The notes under the pieces: model-generated
What the model was told of the DNA's origin: nothing
The model's input: only the letters and a program-made list of their open reading frames with translations
The model's database searches: none
Shown: positions 7,353 to 17,129 of the stretch, in pieces
How the letters are laid out: the number at the start of each line of letters is the position of its first letter
How positions within the stretch are numbered: the stretch's first letter is position 1
Translations under genes and position numbers: made by a program
Assembly (NCBI GenBank): GCA_964354855.1
Contig: CAYHBO010000006.1
Location: 1-51,319 of the forward strand
Source: CAYHBO01 sp964354855
GTDB lineage: Bacteria; Babelota; Babeliae; Babelales; RVW-14
DNA: 51,319 nt
Reading direction: 5' to 3'

Positions 7353-8921
7353 ATGAAATTTTTTAATACGGCTGGACCAATTAATCCTAATGACCATTAC
7401 TATATTCCTGGTCGTTTGAATGAATTAATATTACGTCAACTCGTTGAAGAAAAAAAATACTTCATTCTTCATGCTCCACGTCAAAGTGGTAAAACAACTG
7501 CTATCAGAGAGTTTGTAAAAAAATTAAATCAGGAAGACAAATTCAAAGCTTTCTATATCAATGTTGAAGGCGCACAGGCATCTAGAAGCAATTACATTGA
7601 AGGGCTACGCACCATCTTAAATAGATTCAAAGCGGGCATTATCGAATATTTTGGCACTCAAGACCCCGCCATTGTCTACCTCCAACAATTTGAAAGCACC
7701 AACCAAACATTATCAGGAAATGCTTTATACGAATTTTTACAATTTTGGTCGCAACACTCACCTAAACCAATTCTCCTCTTTATCGATGAAATCGACTCAT
7801 TGGTTGGCGATACGTTAATTTCAGTCCTTCGACAACTGCGTGATGGTTACACAACACGACCAAGTGCGTTTCCTCAATCTATCTGCCTAGTCGGTGTACG
7901 TGATGTACGTGATTACCTCATCTGGTCTGACAAAGAACAAAAAAGTATTCAGGGCGGCAGCGCCTTTAACATCAAGGCAGAAAGTCTTGTCTTGTTAAGT
8001 TTTACCCGAGAACAGGTTCGCAATCTCTACCTACAACATACAACAGAAACAGAACAACACTTTGATGAAGATGCAATTAACTATGCCTTTGAACAAACCC
8101 AGGGACAACCATGGCTCGTAAATGCTCTCGCTTATCAAGCCTGTTTCAGAGATATTGTTGATCGATCACAACGAATTACCCTTGATGTTATAGAACGAGC
8201 AAGAGAAGCACTTATAAAACGCATGGATACACATCTTGACGTTTTAGTTTCAAGATTGCACGAAAAGCGGGTCCATGACGTTGTCAGTGATATTATTCTT
8301 GGCGAAGGAACAGGCAAACAGATCAGTAACGATGATCTCCAATATGTCATCGACCTTGGCTTAATCAATCCACAAGGTACCTGCATTGCAAATCCCATTT
8401 ATCAAGAAATTATTCCACGAGCCCTTGTTCATGTTAAGCAAACCCGTATGCTGCAACAAACAAGCTGGTATGTTGCTCAAGATGGTCGTCTTGACATCAT
8501 GAAACTCCTTGAAGCATTCACGCAATTTTATCGAGAAAACATAGATCTCTGGCTCGAAGAAACATTTTTTAAAGAAGTCGCACCACATTTGCTACTCATG
8601 GCCTTCCTTCAACGCATCATCAATGGTGGCGGAAGTATTAATCGAGAATATGCTTTAGGTCGAGGACGTGTTGATCTTCTCATTGTATGGAACTATGGCA
8701 ATGGGCAAAAGCAACGTATCGTTATTGAGCTCAAGATCTGGCGTAGTGAAAAAACACTTACTGACGGCATTGAACAAACAGAAAATTACATGACCACCTC
8801 TAATACCACCGAAGGACACTTAGTTATCTTCGATCAATCTGCACATAAAAGTTGGGATGAAAAAATATACCAACGCACCGAAACATTTAATGCTAAAACC
8901 ATTCACGTCTGGGGATTATGA
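7353..8921 (+). CDS. AAA-like ATPase fused to a C-terminal PD-(D/E)XK nuclease-like domain
   Basis: The 522-residue product has Walker A APRQSGKTT (about residues 41-49) and Walker B LLFIDEID (about 141-148), followed by GDTLISVLRQLRDGY and GVRDVRDY. This matches the AAA-like family that is scattered across many phyla. The C-terminus has GRGRVDLLIVW (about 436) and VIELKIW (about 457), the D...ExK pattern of a PD-(D/E)XK nuclease, ending in HVWGL. The function is not established. I start at ATG 7353, preceded by AGAGGA; an upstream TTG at 7272 would overlap lysS by 44 bp and is not needed. The stop overlaps the recJ start (ATGA at 8918-8921), so translation is probably coupled. This protein is unrelated in its ATPase part to the one at 391-2100. 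Confidence 0.88.
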   Translation: MKFFNTAGPINPNDHYYIPGRLNELILRQLVEEKKYFILHAPRQSGKTTAIREFVKKLNQEDKFKAFYINVEGAQASRSNYIEGLRTILNRFKAGIIEYFGTQDPAIVYLQQFESTNQTLSGNALYEFLQFWSQHSPKPILLFIDEIDSLVGDTLISVLRQLRDGYTTRPSAFPQSICLVGVRDVRDYLIWSDKEQKSIQGGSAFNIKAESLVLLSFTREQVRNLYLQHTTETEQHFDEDAINYAFEQTQGQPWLVNALAYQACFRDIVDRSQRITLDVIERAREALIKRMDTHLDVLVSRLHEKRVHDVVSDIILGEGTGKQISNDDLQYVIDLGLINPQGTCIANPIYQEIIPRALVHVKQTRMLQQTSWYVAQDGRLDIMKLLEAFTQFYRENIDLWLEETFFKEVAPHLLLMAFLQRIINGGGSINREYALGRGRVDLLIVWNYGNGQKQRIVIELKIWRSEKTLTDGIEQTENYMTTSNTTEGHLVIFDQSAHKSWDEKIYQRTETFNAKTIHVWGL

Positions 8922-10690
8922 TAGCAGCACAAGAAACATCTCCTAAAAATACAATAAAACAATCTGAAGACATCATCCAAGGCGCAAAGTATCGCTGGAA
9001 GCTAAAGACGCCAGATAACGACCTGATCAACACCATCAGCAAAACACACAACCTCAGTAAACCGGTTGCGCACATTTTATTTTCTCGTGGCTACCATGAT
9101 CATGATCAAATCAGATCATTTTTATTCAGCTCCTATGAACAAGATGTTGCCAACCCGGCTTTACTTAAAGGTGCTTCTGCTGCTGCTGCACGCATCATTC
9201 AAGCCATTGAGAAGAACGAAAAGATTTTGATTTTTGGTGATTATGATGTTGATGGCATTACCTCATCAGGGTTACTCATGCTTGCCATGCTCCCCATCAA
9301 AGCAAACATTAATTTTTTTCTTCCTAACCGTAAACGTGATGGGTACGGGCTTTCCAGTAAAATTGTTAAAAAAGCAAAAGAACATGGCTATAGCCTTATC
9401 ATCACCGTTGACAACGGAATTACCGCATTTCAACCGGCACAAGATGCTCATGAGCTTGGTATCGATTTAATCATAACCGATCACCATCGGCCTCATGGCA
9501 AGACACCCATCGCCTTAGCAATCGTTAATCCACAACAAGATGATTGTACCTATCCATTTAAACATTTTGCCGGCGTTGGTGTTATTTTTAAATTGGTAAC
9601 GTTGATCTACGAACAACTCACTTTGACACTGCCCGACAAAGTTTATGAGCTCCTGATGCTCGGCACCGTTGCCGACGTTGTACCATTACTCGGTGAAAAT
9701 CGATTTTGGGTACGTCACGGGTTAGCAAAAAGTAATAAGCAACGAAGCTTTGCTATGTCGGTTCTTGCGCAGAATACCAAGCTCACCAAAGATGTCCTTA
9801 ACTCAACCGACATCGGATTCATGATTACGCCACAAATTAATGCTTTGGGACGTCTTGATGACCCTCGTGATGGCGTAAAATTTTTAATCAGCTCTGAGTA
9901 TCCCGAAGTTGAACGTATCGGCATGATTCTAAAAAAGATGAATGAAGACCGAAAAAAAATTGAGCGCACCATCTATGATGCCATCGAAGAAGCTATTGCT
10001 GAAAAGAACATCAATCTCGACGTTGAAAATACTATTGTTGCCGGCAATAAAGAATGGCAAGCCGGGGTCATCGGATTAGTTGCTGGTAAACTTATGCACA
10101 ACTTTGGACGCCCTACCATACTATTCCACTTAACTCATGATGGCATCGCTAAAGGTTCGTGCCGCTCCATTCCTGAATTTAATATTTTTAATGCGCTAGA
10201 AGGCTGCAAAGATATTTTAATTTCATTCGGTGGCCACTCATTTGCAGCAGGACTTTCACTCAAACAAGAAGATATTCCTGAACTTAAACGTCGCATAGAG
10301 AAAGCGGTATCTGAACAACTAACCCCAGAAGACTTACAACCTAAAATTGAGCTTGATGCGTATCTTGATCTTCCTGAGGTCAACACCAGGCTTATGCATG
10401 ATCTTTCATACCTTGAACCATTTGGACACAAAAATTCACAACCAACCTTCTTAATTAAAAACGTTACCATGCTTAATCAAGCACAGATGCTTAAAGATTT
10501 GCATGTTAAATGCTCAGTCTTTGCTGAAGGAACCATTAAACCGGTCATTTTCTTTAATCGACCAGAACTCTTCAACATCTTAAATGCCCTTGATGGCCAA
10601 CCATTTCATTTAGCTGGACAGGTACTTAAGAATGAATGGGAAGGCGTCACGCGGATTGAATTGCAGGGATTGGACATCGCGTTTGATTAG
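8918..10690 (+). CDS. recJ: Single-stranded-DNA-specific 5'-3' exonuclease RecJ
   Basis: The 590-residue product degrades single-stranded DNA 5' to 3' in RecF-pathway recombination, mismatch repair and base-excision repair. DHH-domain metal-binding motifs are present: GDYDVDG (about 107-113), ITVDNGI, TDHHRP (about 187) and GTVADVVPL. The DHHA1 motif is GGHSFAAG (about 438-445), and the C-terminal OB-fold is retained. Length is normal. The ATG overlaps the previous stop by 4 bp, which implies coupled translation with the ATPase/nuclease protein. The gene ends 11 bp from the convergent 1025-residue gene; I see no terminator hairpin in that gap. Confidence 0.96.
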   Translation: MIAAQETSPKNTIKQSEDIIQGAKYRWKLKTPDNDLINTISKTHNLSKPVAHILFSRGYHDHDQIRSFLFSSYEQDVANPALLKGASAAAARIIQAIEKNEKILIFGDYDVDGITSSGLLMLAMLPIKANINFFLPNRKRDGYGLSSKIVKKAKEHGYSLIITVDNGITAFQPAQDAHELGIDLIITDHHRPHGKTPIALAIVNPQQDDCTYPFKHFAGVGVIFKLVTLIYEQLTLTLPDKVYELLMLGTVADVVPLLGENRFWVRHGLAKSNKQRSFAMSVLAQNTKLTKDVLNSTDIGFMITPQINALGRLDDPRDGVKFLISSEYPEVERIGMILKKMNEDRKKIERTIYDAIEEAIAEKNINLDVENTIVAGNKEWQAGVIGLVAGKLMHNFGRPTILFHLTHDGIAKGSCRSIPEFNIFNALEGCKDILISFGGHSFAAGLSLKQEDIPELKRRIEKAVSEQLTPEDLQPKIELDAYLDLPEVNTRLMHDLSYLEPFGHKNSQPTFLIKNVTMLNQAQMLKDLHVKCSVFAEGTIKPVIFFNRPELFNILNALDGQPFHLAGQVLKNEWEGVTRIELQGLDIAFD

Positions 10691-10701
10691 ATTCGCAAGC
10701 T

Positions 10702-13700
10702 CTAGATTTTATCCCAGAACTCCCATGACGGATACGGTTCAATAGAATCGTAATCCTCAAAGAGCCTATCCATGAACATGACATTGAATGACTTTGGCAT
10801 GGTAATGGATTCAATCATTTTGATTGCGGCTACGAAATCGTCTCGATTCCCCGGTCGAATCACCCCACTTGCTTCAGGATCTTTGGCAATCATCTCAAGC
10901 GTTGCCAATAAACGAATCAACAAGCGTGCACCTTCATGTTGCGCTGGATGACTGATCAATAACTTCTTTTTAGTTTTCTTTGCTCTCGATGCTTTTTCAT
11001 CACCTTCTTTTTGTTTTTGTGGTTTTCCTTCGAACGAGTACGTGCCATCTACAAACGAAACTTGACCATTACGTTCAGCTTCTTTAATAGCTTCGCCATG
11101 CTGATAGCCCCAGGTGGAATTTTTTTCAAGACCCGTACAAAGTTCAGAAGTTGGCATGACCGTTGCAACACCATAATCAGCTTGATATTTGTTAACAACT
11201 TTGGTGGTGATCGATGGGATAGCAAATGTTTTTTTAATGCGATCTTCACTCATAAAATCAAAAGCAAACACACCAGAATCGGTCCCACGACTATCCCAAT
11301 CAAGCCGATAGATACCATCCATAAATGATCCGTATGAACTGTTGACTGGTACATTGAAAAGTGCAGGGATATCATAAACTTGAGGGGGGAGTTTTCCTTC
11401 CCATGCTTCAAACACCGGCTGTACGGCATGAAGGACACCATCAGGGGATTGTTTTACCACACACGGAGCAACCATAAATAGTTCATTTTTAAGCGTTAAT
11501 TCATCACGACCACCAACATGGGTAAATAGAAGATTACCCAATGTTGCATACCATGAAGCACGCAGAAATCGCAGCATTGGTCGTAGAATAAACTCGTCTT
11601 TACAGCCTTCTAAACAGGAAAAACATTCATACAATTTAACCCCTTTACTCGACATAATAAACTGATCACGCAGACCATGCGTTTGCTTATCTTCAGAGAT
11701 TCCCACTTCGCCAATATCTTCCCACAGAGCTTTTAGACGATCATTCTCAATATGATTAGCAAATAAGTCCTGCATGATCGATGAAAAAACACAAACTTGC
11801 TTAAGTGACAAAAGTTGAACGTTAACGTAAGATTTCGATCTGCCATAAATTTTTTCTAACATAATAAGTTCTTTTTTTGATTTCTCAGTTACCTGATCAC
11901 GTAAGAACTTCTTAAGATCCGGCACCACGCTTTCAAGATGCTTTTGCAAAAAGACCGTCAAGGCTTCAACCCCAATCCCCGTCAAATCACCCTCGCCACG
12001 CTCAACAATCAATTTATGAAGATATAATCTCACTAACGTTTCAAGCTCAAGCGCTTCACTAATTTTTTGTGATGTACTACGCGTTTGCATTGAATACAAC
12101 AACTCGCCACCGCTTACAAAATCATGATAAATACTGTTGTGCACATCAAATTTTGTATCAATCAGTGCAAGCTGTTGTAGAAGATAATTCACACGAATAT
12201 TTTCACGTGAAGAACGCGGATACATACTTAAAAAGTCTACAAAGATAACCTGCTTAATACCTTGTTCTTTAAACTTATTAACCAAATCATCCATGAAAAC
12301 TTTGTAGGGCAATGGAAAACGAACACCGTTAAAAAAAAGCATCTGTTCAGATTTAATATTTTTTAATCCTTCAGATTTAACATCGGCCAACGGCTGTAAA
12401 CAACGAATCTCAGCATAATTATCACGATTAAATAAAAAATATTCACCTTCAAAAGAAAACGGAATCCAATAATTATCATAATCTTTTTTTAGCAGCACAA
12501 GATTTCTCAAAAATGCTTTATCTGCCGTAGCTACATTCTGTAACGAAGGATCAAAAAAACCTGATTGATGAATACGATTTCTAACCGAGATCAAATCAGT
12601 TTCATACTTATTCTCGTAGACTACAGCATCTTTTCGTACAAGACTTTGTATGGTATCAAGTTTCTCAAAAAAGCGCTTTTCAGTATTAATATCAACAAAA
12701 ACAAGTCCATCAGGTTTATAGGTAAAGTGACTCATCTGAGCTGGTAAATCGGCAATATAAACTTTATCGTGAAACTGAAAAACTTCCGCAAGTTGAGAAG
12801 ATGAGTTATCAACGTGCTCATAATGCTCAACATTATTACCATACTTCATCCAGTTTTTAATATTCCCCAACATGGTACTTTTACCCACACCGTCAACAAA
12901 ACTACAAAAAATATAAACCGTCTTTTCACCATTTTGCGGAACTAACTGCTGAGCAAATCGTTCAACAAACACTTGTGCATGTCGCGTCGCCCCTTTTTGT
13001 TGTGAATTAAAAATCTCTATGGGATAGGTAATATCAGGACCGGTAAAATATTTTTTAAGCGGTACCGGTGATGCTAATAGATGCTTTGCACCTTCAACAG
13101 AAAAGAGAATGTCTTGTGTTCCTGCAACTTGTTTGTTACCAACCTTCAGGTATCCCCCGTAAAGTTTCTCCCAAAATTTTATCAAAAGTGAAAGTACTTT
13201 ACGATACTCATTGTTTTTAATAACTTTCATAATTGCTTGATGGGTAGAATCAATCAACGGCAATGCCTCACCAAAAGCATGCTCCTGAAAAATACCTGCA
13301 CGAGCGTCAAAAAGCGAAATCTTATCCACATTGATGTGCTCAAAAATTTGATCAGAACTTTTAACGCGATTCACGTCTTTCAAGGTAAAACCGGTCATGA
13401 ATCCAAACCGATTATGCAATTTGAGCGACCATCCTGCATTGTTTTTAGTTGTTGCTTCATCATTAATTTTCGCTGCTTTAAAATCAGTGTAGTACGGCGG
13501 CATTGAAGCCTCTTCGTAGCCAAGAATAGCAAAACGACCATGCAAATTAAGATCGTTACGGACTAACTCTTTTTCTAGTAAACGAAAACTTTCTGAAGTT
13601 TGTTGCAGGATGAATGGGTGGTACTCATGCACATAGCGACCTTCTGGACTAAACTCAAAGTGCTTAAGAAAACTTTTAATAAAATCATGTTCAGAGCCAA

Positions 13701-13779
13701 CGGATAACAAAGGTGTTGAGGCAGAAACACTGTAAGAAAGAAATGTGAGAAAAAAAACGAATATAGTTTTAAACATCAT
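10702..13779 (-). CDS. Large exported protein with thymidylate-kinase-like P-loop; family unknown
   Basis: I do not recognise this 1025-residue protein. It begins with a signal peptide (MMFKTIFVFFLTFLSYSVSA). About 300 residues on is FCSFVDGVGKSTMLGN, a P-loop resembling the DGxGKST form of thymidylate kinases but with Phe where the first Gly/Ala is expected. KVYIADLPAQ, about 50 residues later, could serve as Walker B. Near the C-terminus is a basic cluster, RAKKTKKK. The start is ATG 13779 (or 13776), preceded by GGGGG and overlapping the upstream gene by 11 bp; the 18 extra residues of the longest open frame would hide the signal peptide. It is last of four exported-protein genes. A nucleotide-binding motif on a Sec-exported protein is odd, since the periplasm lacks ATP. 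A host-delivered effector is one possibility. Confidence 0.75.
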   Translation of the reverse strand: MMFKTIFVFFLTFLSYSVSASTPLLSVGSEHDFIKSFLKHFEFSPEGRYVHEYHPFILQQTSESFRLLEKELVRNDLNLHGRFAILGYEEASMPPYYTDFKAAKINDEATTKNNAGWSLKLHNRFGFMTGFTLKDVNRVKSSDQIFEHINVDKISLFDARAGIFQEHAFGEALPLIDSTHQAIMKVIKNNEYRKVLSLLIKFWEKLYGGYLKVGNKQVAGTQDILFSVEGAKHLLASPVPLKKYFTGPDITYPIEIFNSQQKGATRHAQVFVERFAQQLVPQNGEKTVYIFCSFVDGVGKSTMLGNIKNWMKYGNNVEHYEHVDNSSSQLAEVFQFHDKVYIADLPAQMSHFTYKPDGLVFVDINTEKRFFEKLDTIQSLVRKDAVVYENKYETDLISVRNRIHQSGFFDPSLQNVATADKAFLRNLVLLKKDYDNYWIPFSFEGEYFLFNRDNYAEIRCLQPLADVKSEGLKNIKSEQMLFFNGVRFPLPYKVFMDDLVNKFKEQGIKQVIFVDFLSMYPRSSRENIRVNYLLQQLALIDTKFDVHNSIYHDFVSGGELLYSMQTRSTSQKISEALELETLVRLYLHKLIVERGEGDLTGIGVEALTVFLQKHLESVVPDLKKFLRDQVTEKSKKELIMLEKIYGRSKSYVNVQLLSLKQVCVFSSIMQDLFANHIENDRLKALWEDIGEVGISEDKQTHGLRDQFIMSSKGVKLYECFSCLEGCKDEFILRPMLRFLRASWYATLGNLLFTHVGGRDELTLKNELFMVAPCVVKQSPDGVLHAVQPVFEAWEGKLPPQVYDIPALFNVPVNSSYGSFMDGIYRLDWDSRGTDSGVFAFDFMSEDRIKKTFAIPSITTKVVNKYQADYGVATVMPTSELCTGLEKNSTWGYQHGEAIKEAERNGQVSFVDGTYSFEGKPQKQKEGDEKASRAKKTKKKLLISHPAQHEGARLLIRLLATLEMIAKDPEASGVIRPGNRDDFVAAIKMIESITMPKSFNVMFMDRLFEDYDSIEPYPSWEFWDKI

Positions 13780-14650
13780 TATAACCCCCAGCAGCTTTTT
13801 TCTTCCCGTCTTGTGCATCAAGAAATATATCATAATCTTTTTGCTGTTTGTTCTTGAGAAGCGTCATAAGCTCTTTGCAGGTTTTCATGACTTCCAAGTA
13901 GTCCGCTTCATACTTACTTTTGAAAAGTTTTTTAACCACAAAATCAAGCTCATAGTAATAACGATCAACCATCTCAAAGTCTTTAAGAAGAATTCCCTCA
14001 TTAAAAAGCTTCAACAGATAATCAAAACTCAGTGCATAAAAATCAAAAACCGAAGTACACCCTGAATCTCTCAAATATAAAAAGAGATTTTTAGTCTTTA
14101 CACCTGTACCCATTTTTCTGATTCCCTCAGAAAGTTTGCCATTTTTCTCTGGTAAGAACACACGCCGTGTCGTTAGATTGACACTGGCTTTTTTTAAGAA
14201 CTCATTAATGAAACTACACTGATCAACTACATATTCCCAATACCCAGCAATCTTAAAACCGTCAGCTTTATCAAAAAAATAAAACCATGGTTTCTCAGAA
14301 AAAATATAGACCACATTAGCAATACCTTCAGCAATGTGGACAGGAGTCATGCGTGCAAAAAAATTCTCACGAATCACAAAAACCTTAGGATAAAACTTAG
14401 AAAGATACTTTTTATAAAAGGGGTTCTCTTCACACACCTCTTGAGACTTTTCACTATCACTTATAGTTCCTGTAGCCACATTTTGCTCTTCTACAGAAGC
14501 AAGCGGTACTGCAGCTTCCTGCTCGCTTACACAAAGATTTTGAAAGAAATCCTGTAACACAGCTTCTTTCGATATTTTTTTTATTGTATCAGCATGAATT
14601 GATGTAGAAAGTACTAAGAGAAGACTTAAGAAGAATAATTTTTTGATCAT
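13769..14650 (-). CDS. Exported protein of unknown family
   Basis: A 293-residue protein with a clear signal peptide (MIKKLFFLSLLLVLSTSIHA, cleavage before DT). The mature part is mostly helical by composition, with four scattered Cys and a C-terminal tail of basic residues followed by AAGGYNDV. No domain is recognised. The start is ATG 14650 with GGTGAG 7 bp upstream; a GTG at 14662 is in frame but poorer. The 3' end overlaps the next gene by 11 bp, and its start lies 8 bp from the upstream stop. Third gene of the four-gene exported-protein operon. Confidence 0.75.
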   Translation of the reverse strand: MIKKLFFLSLLLVLSTSIHADTIKKISKEAVLQDFFQNLCVSEQEAAVPLASVEEQNVATGTISDSEKSQEVCEENPFYKKYLSKFYPKVFVIRENFFARMTPVHIAEGIANVVYIFSEKPWFYFFDKADGFKIAGYWEYVVDQCSFINEFLKKASVNLTTRRVFLPEKNGKLSEGIRKMGTGVKTKNLFLYLRDSGCTSVFDFYALSFDYLLKLFNEGILLKDFEMVDRYYYELDFVVKKLFKSKYEADYLEVMKTCKELMTLLKNKQQKDYDIFLDAQDGKKKAAGGYNDV

Positions 14651-14658
14651 AATGGTTC

Positions 14659-15606
14659 TCACCGGAGCAGATGCTCAACTAATTGTTTTGCTGCAACATC
14701 AAGCTTGCGACAAGTCGCCAATGTTTGTATCTGAACCTGTTTATCAATAGTATCCAATTGGAGAACGCAACCGGTTAGCTGCACTACCGATCCAAAAACG
14801 ATCATAAGATTTTGGATTGCTCGATCATTAATAAAGATATCTATCGGTTTTTTAACTTTTTTCATAATTGCCGTTATAGCTGCCAGATCTTCAAATGAAG
14901 AAACAAGAGCTTCCCAAGCAACCATCAAATCTTCACAGGTCAGAATCTTTAACTGTTGATCTCCAGATGATTTAAGCACCAATGCAATTCCGGACTCAAA
15001 GCTCAACAACGCATTCTGCATTGCAGCCGCTCCATGAAGGAACCGTGTTGCATACCGAGTAAAAATCTGGTTACTATTCTCACCCCAAAAACGATTAAAT
15101 AAATTTCCTGGCGCTATAGGAGCATTTTCCCATGCCGCATTAAAACGTTTCAAGATAACCGCGGCAGCCGCAGCACTAAGCCCAAAAATAACCGCCTGCT
15201 TAAGATTACCTTTCACCGTACGACGTTCCATAAAATCATTAAGTATCTCTTTATCTAGATCTTCTCGTGCTTTTGATGTTGTTGTTGATTTTTTATCGTG
15301 CTCTATCTCTTTTTTATTAACCGATGGATAAAACCAACGATAGGTTAGCCAACCAAGTCCGCCTAGCACCGCAGCGCTCGTAATCCCTACGCCAAAAAAC
15401 CGACGTTTTCTCATCGAGAGAAAAGATGTTTCCAACTCTTTATGTTTAGCATCAATACGATCCCACGCAAGCTCTCGCAAATGCAGAGAAAACGGAACCG
15501 GTTCGGTTTTTTCCTGAACCGGTTCCGTAGCATTAATCGAAGTAAAAAACAAAGCTGATAACACAACAAAAAATGAGGGTAAACGTTTTTTAGGGAGTTT
15601 AAGCAC
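14659..15606 (-). CDS. Exported or membrane-bound helical protein of unknown family
   Basis: About 315 residues. The N-terminus (MLKLPKKRLPSFFVVLSALF) is a signal peptide with likely cleavage after SINA. A second hydrophobic segment (FFGVGITSAAVLGGLGWLTY) and a third (AVIFGLSAAAAAVILK) suggest it stays membrane-associated. The C-terminal 150 residues look helical, with no known motif. The start is uncertain: GTG 15606 overlaps the end of the upstream gene by 8 bp and gives a normal signal peptide, while ATG 15618 is also possible. The longer open frame to 15699 lies inside the upstream gene and is rejected. Second gene of the operon. Confidence 0.7.
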   Translation of the reverse strand: MLKLPKKRLPSFFVVLSALFFTSINATEPVQEKTEPVPFSLHLRELAWDRIDAKHKELETSFLSMRKRRFFGVGITSAAVLGGLGWLTYRWFYPSVNKKEIEHDKKSTTTSKAREDLDKEILNDFMERRTVKGNLKQAVIFGLSAAAAAVILKRFNAAWENAPIAPGNLFNRFWGENSNQIFTRYATRFLHGAAAMQNALLSFESGIALVLKSSGDQQLKILTCEDLMVAWEALVSSFEDLAAITAIMKKVKKPIDIFINDRAIQNLMIVFGSVVQLTGCVLQLDTIDKQVQIQTLATCRKLDVAAKQLVEHLLR

Positions 15607-17107
15607 CCATACCACCATAACCATAAGAATTAGGGAATGCCGCATCAGCATCATCATCTCGACGACTTGAAGGGCGGGCAGCTTTTGTAGACGTACCACC
15701 TTTTGTTGCTAATGAATAACTTTGAGGCTTTATCTCATCTTCTTCACTTAATCGTTTAAGAAGACTTGCAATATTCTTTTTATAAGCCGTAAGTACCGGT
15801 TTACATGAATGAAGCGCGGCATCAAAATCTTTGAGCGTTTTTGATGCCGTTAGAATTGATATCAACTTATTCAAACGCTTGGTCAGCTGATTAACATAAA
15901 AGGTAACCATAGATTTATTTTTATAATGTTTCTTACGAGCTTCAAAAACTTCAACCATCTTACCAAACTGTTCAGCATAACCTTCCATTAAAGCGGTCCA
16001 GATAAAGTCTTTTTCTTCTTCTGCTTTATTCTCAAGATCACTATCAGCTGATTGACCATCTTGTGTCTCAGGAACAGGCCGTACTGTGAAATCGCTTCCA
16101 CGCATACTATCTTTTAAGCCGTCTTTGAGCATCTTCTCGATATCATCTAAAATTTCTTTAACAAGCTCTGACCAGTTAGCAATATCTTGTTGTGTAAACG
16201 GTTCTTTTCCACCATAGAACAGTAGATTGCCAATTCCTGAACAAGCATCCATTAATTTTTTGAACCCCATGTCGAACCAACGCCCAACCGTTTGTTCTAA
16301 AGCATTCTCCATCCGTCGTCCTAAAACGTCACCTAACTTTTTAGCACCGTTAGCAATCAAACCCTGTTGTACAGCATCACTCCATGTTTCTATGGTGCTT
16401 ACATCAAGTTGTTCCCATGATTCTCCCGCCAAACCTTGTGCTAACAAAGCTTTACTATCAGTTGGTCGCCATAGTTTAGCAAGCTGATTCTTTATTATGC
16501 TTCTTGCTTTATCGTCATCATGATATTCTAAAATATCAGATTCTGATATTTTGCCTAACACCTCAATTTTCGCAGTTATCTTAGCTTTAATCGCTGCATT
16601 ATCCATTATTTCTTTATTTATGTCTGCAACAGCTTCAGCCGTTGTTTTATACCCATCTACTTCATATGCATTCTTCGCTGGCATAGATTTTTGACCCTGC
16701 CCCCCAAGAACCGCAGCGCATTTCTTTTCAATCTGTTCTTTTTCATTGCTGAATTTCGCTAACTTACAATTCAGCTCTCTCTGAATCCCATCTAAGCGTT
16801 CTCTTTCTTCTATTTGATATTGACGAAAAGATTTCCCATTTTTACCTATTCCATTTTTGTATTCTGTATATTCTTCAACAAATTGTTGAGTTTCCCTTTT
16901 GTTGTTATCCATCGTTGCTAGGAGTCCTTCAAGGTGGGTATTTATCGTGGATTTTGCCATTATTTTTGCTAACTCTTTAGGGATGCTGGCACCATACCGC
17001 ATCATCTGCATACTATCATCAAGAACTCCCAGTAATGCCGACGAACTAAAACACAGTAGAAGCGTAAGGAAAAATTTACTCTTATAAACATTAAAAGTAC
17101 GAACCAT
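15599..17107 (-). CDS. Exported coiled-coil protein of unknown family
   Basis: A 502-residue protein starting at ATG 17107 with AAGAGG 6 bp upstream. The signal peptide covers FFLTLLLCFSSSALLG (about residues 13-28). Residues about 60-140 are highly charged and rich in Glu/Lys/Gln, as in a coiled coil (EERERLDGIQREL). A Pro/Ser-poor helical middle follows. The tail is RRDDDADAAFPNSYGYGGMGA, Gly/Tyr-rich at the very end. No domain is recognised. It is the first gene of a four-gene unit with all junctions overlapping or nearly touching, preceded by a good promoter at 17159-17186. Confidence 0.75.
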   Translation of the reverse strand: MVRTFNVYKSKFFLTLLLCFSSSALLGVLDDSMQMMRYGASIPKELAKIMAKSTINTHLEGLLATMDNNKRETQQFVEEYTEYKNGIGKNGKSFRQYQIEERERLDGIQRELNCKLAKFSNEKEQIEKKCAAVLGGQGQKSMPAKNAYEVDGYKTTAEAVADINKEIMDNAAIKAKITAKIEVLGKISESDILEYHDDDKARSIIKNQLAKLWRPTDSKALLAQGLAGESWEQLDVSTIETWSDAVQQGLIANGAKKLGDVLGRRMENALEQTVGRWFDMGFKKLMDACSGIGNLLFYGGKEPFTQQDIANWSELVKEILDDIEKMLKDGLKDSMRGSDFTVRPVPETQDGQSADSDLENKAEEEKDFIWTALMEGYAEQFGKMVEVFEARKKHYKNKSMVTFYVNQLTKRLNKLISILTASKTLKDFDAALHSCKPVLTAYKKNIASLLKRLSEEDEIKPQSYSLATKGGTSTKAARPSSRRDDDADAAFPNSYGYGGMGA

Positions 17108-17129
17108 AATAAACCTCTTGTAGATATAA

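Noticed and set aside
15607..15699. Longer start for the 315-residue exported protein
   Set aside because: It lies inside the upstream gene and would place 31 Met/Val-rich residues before a normal signal peptide.
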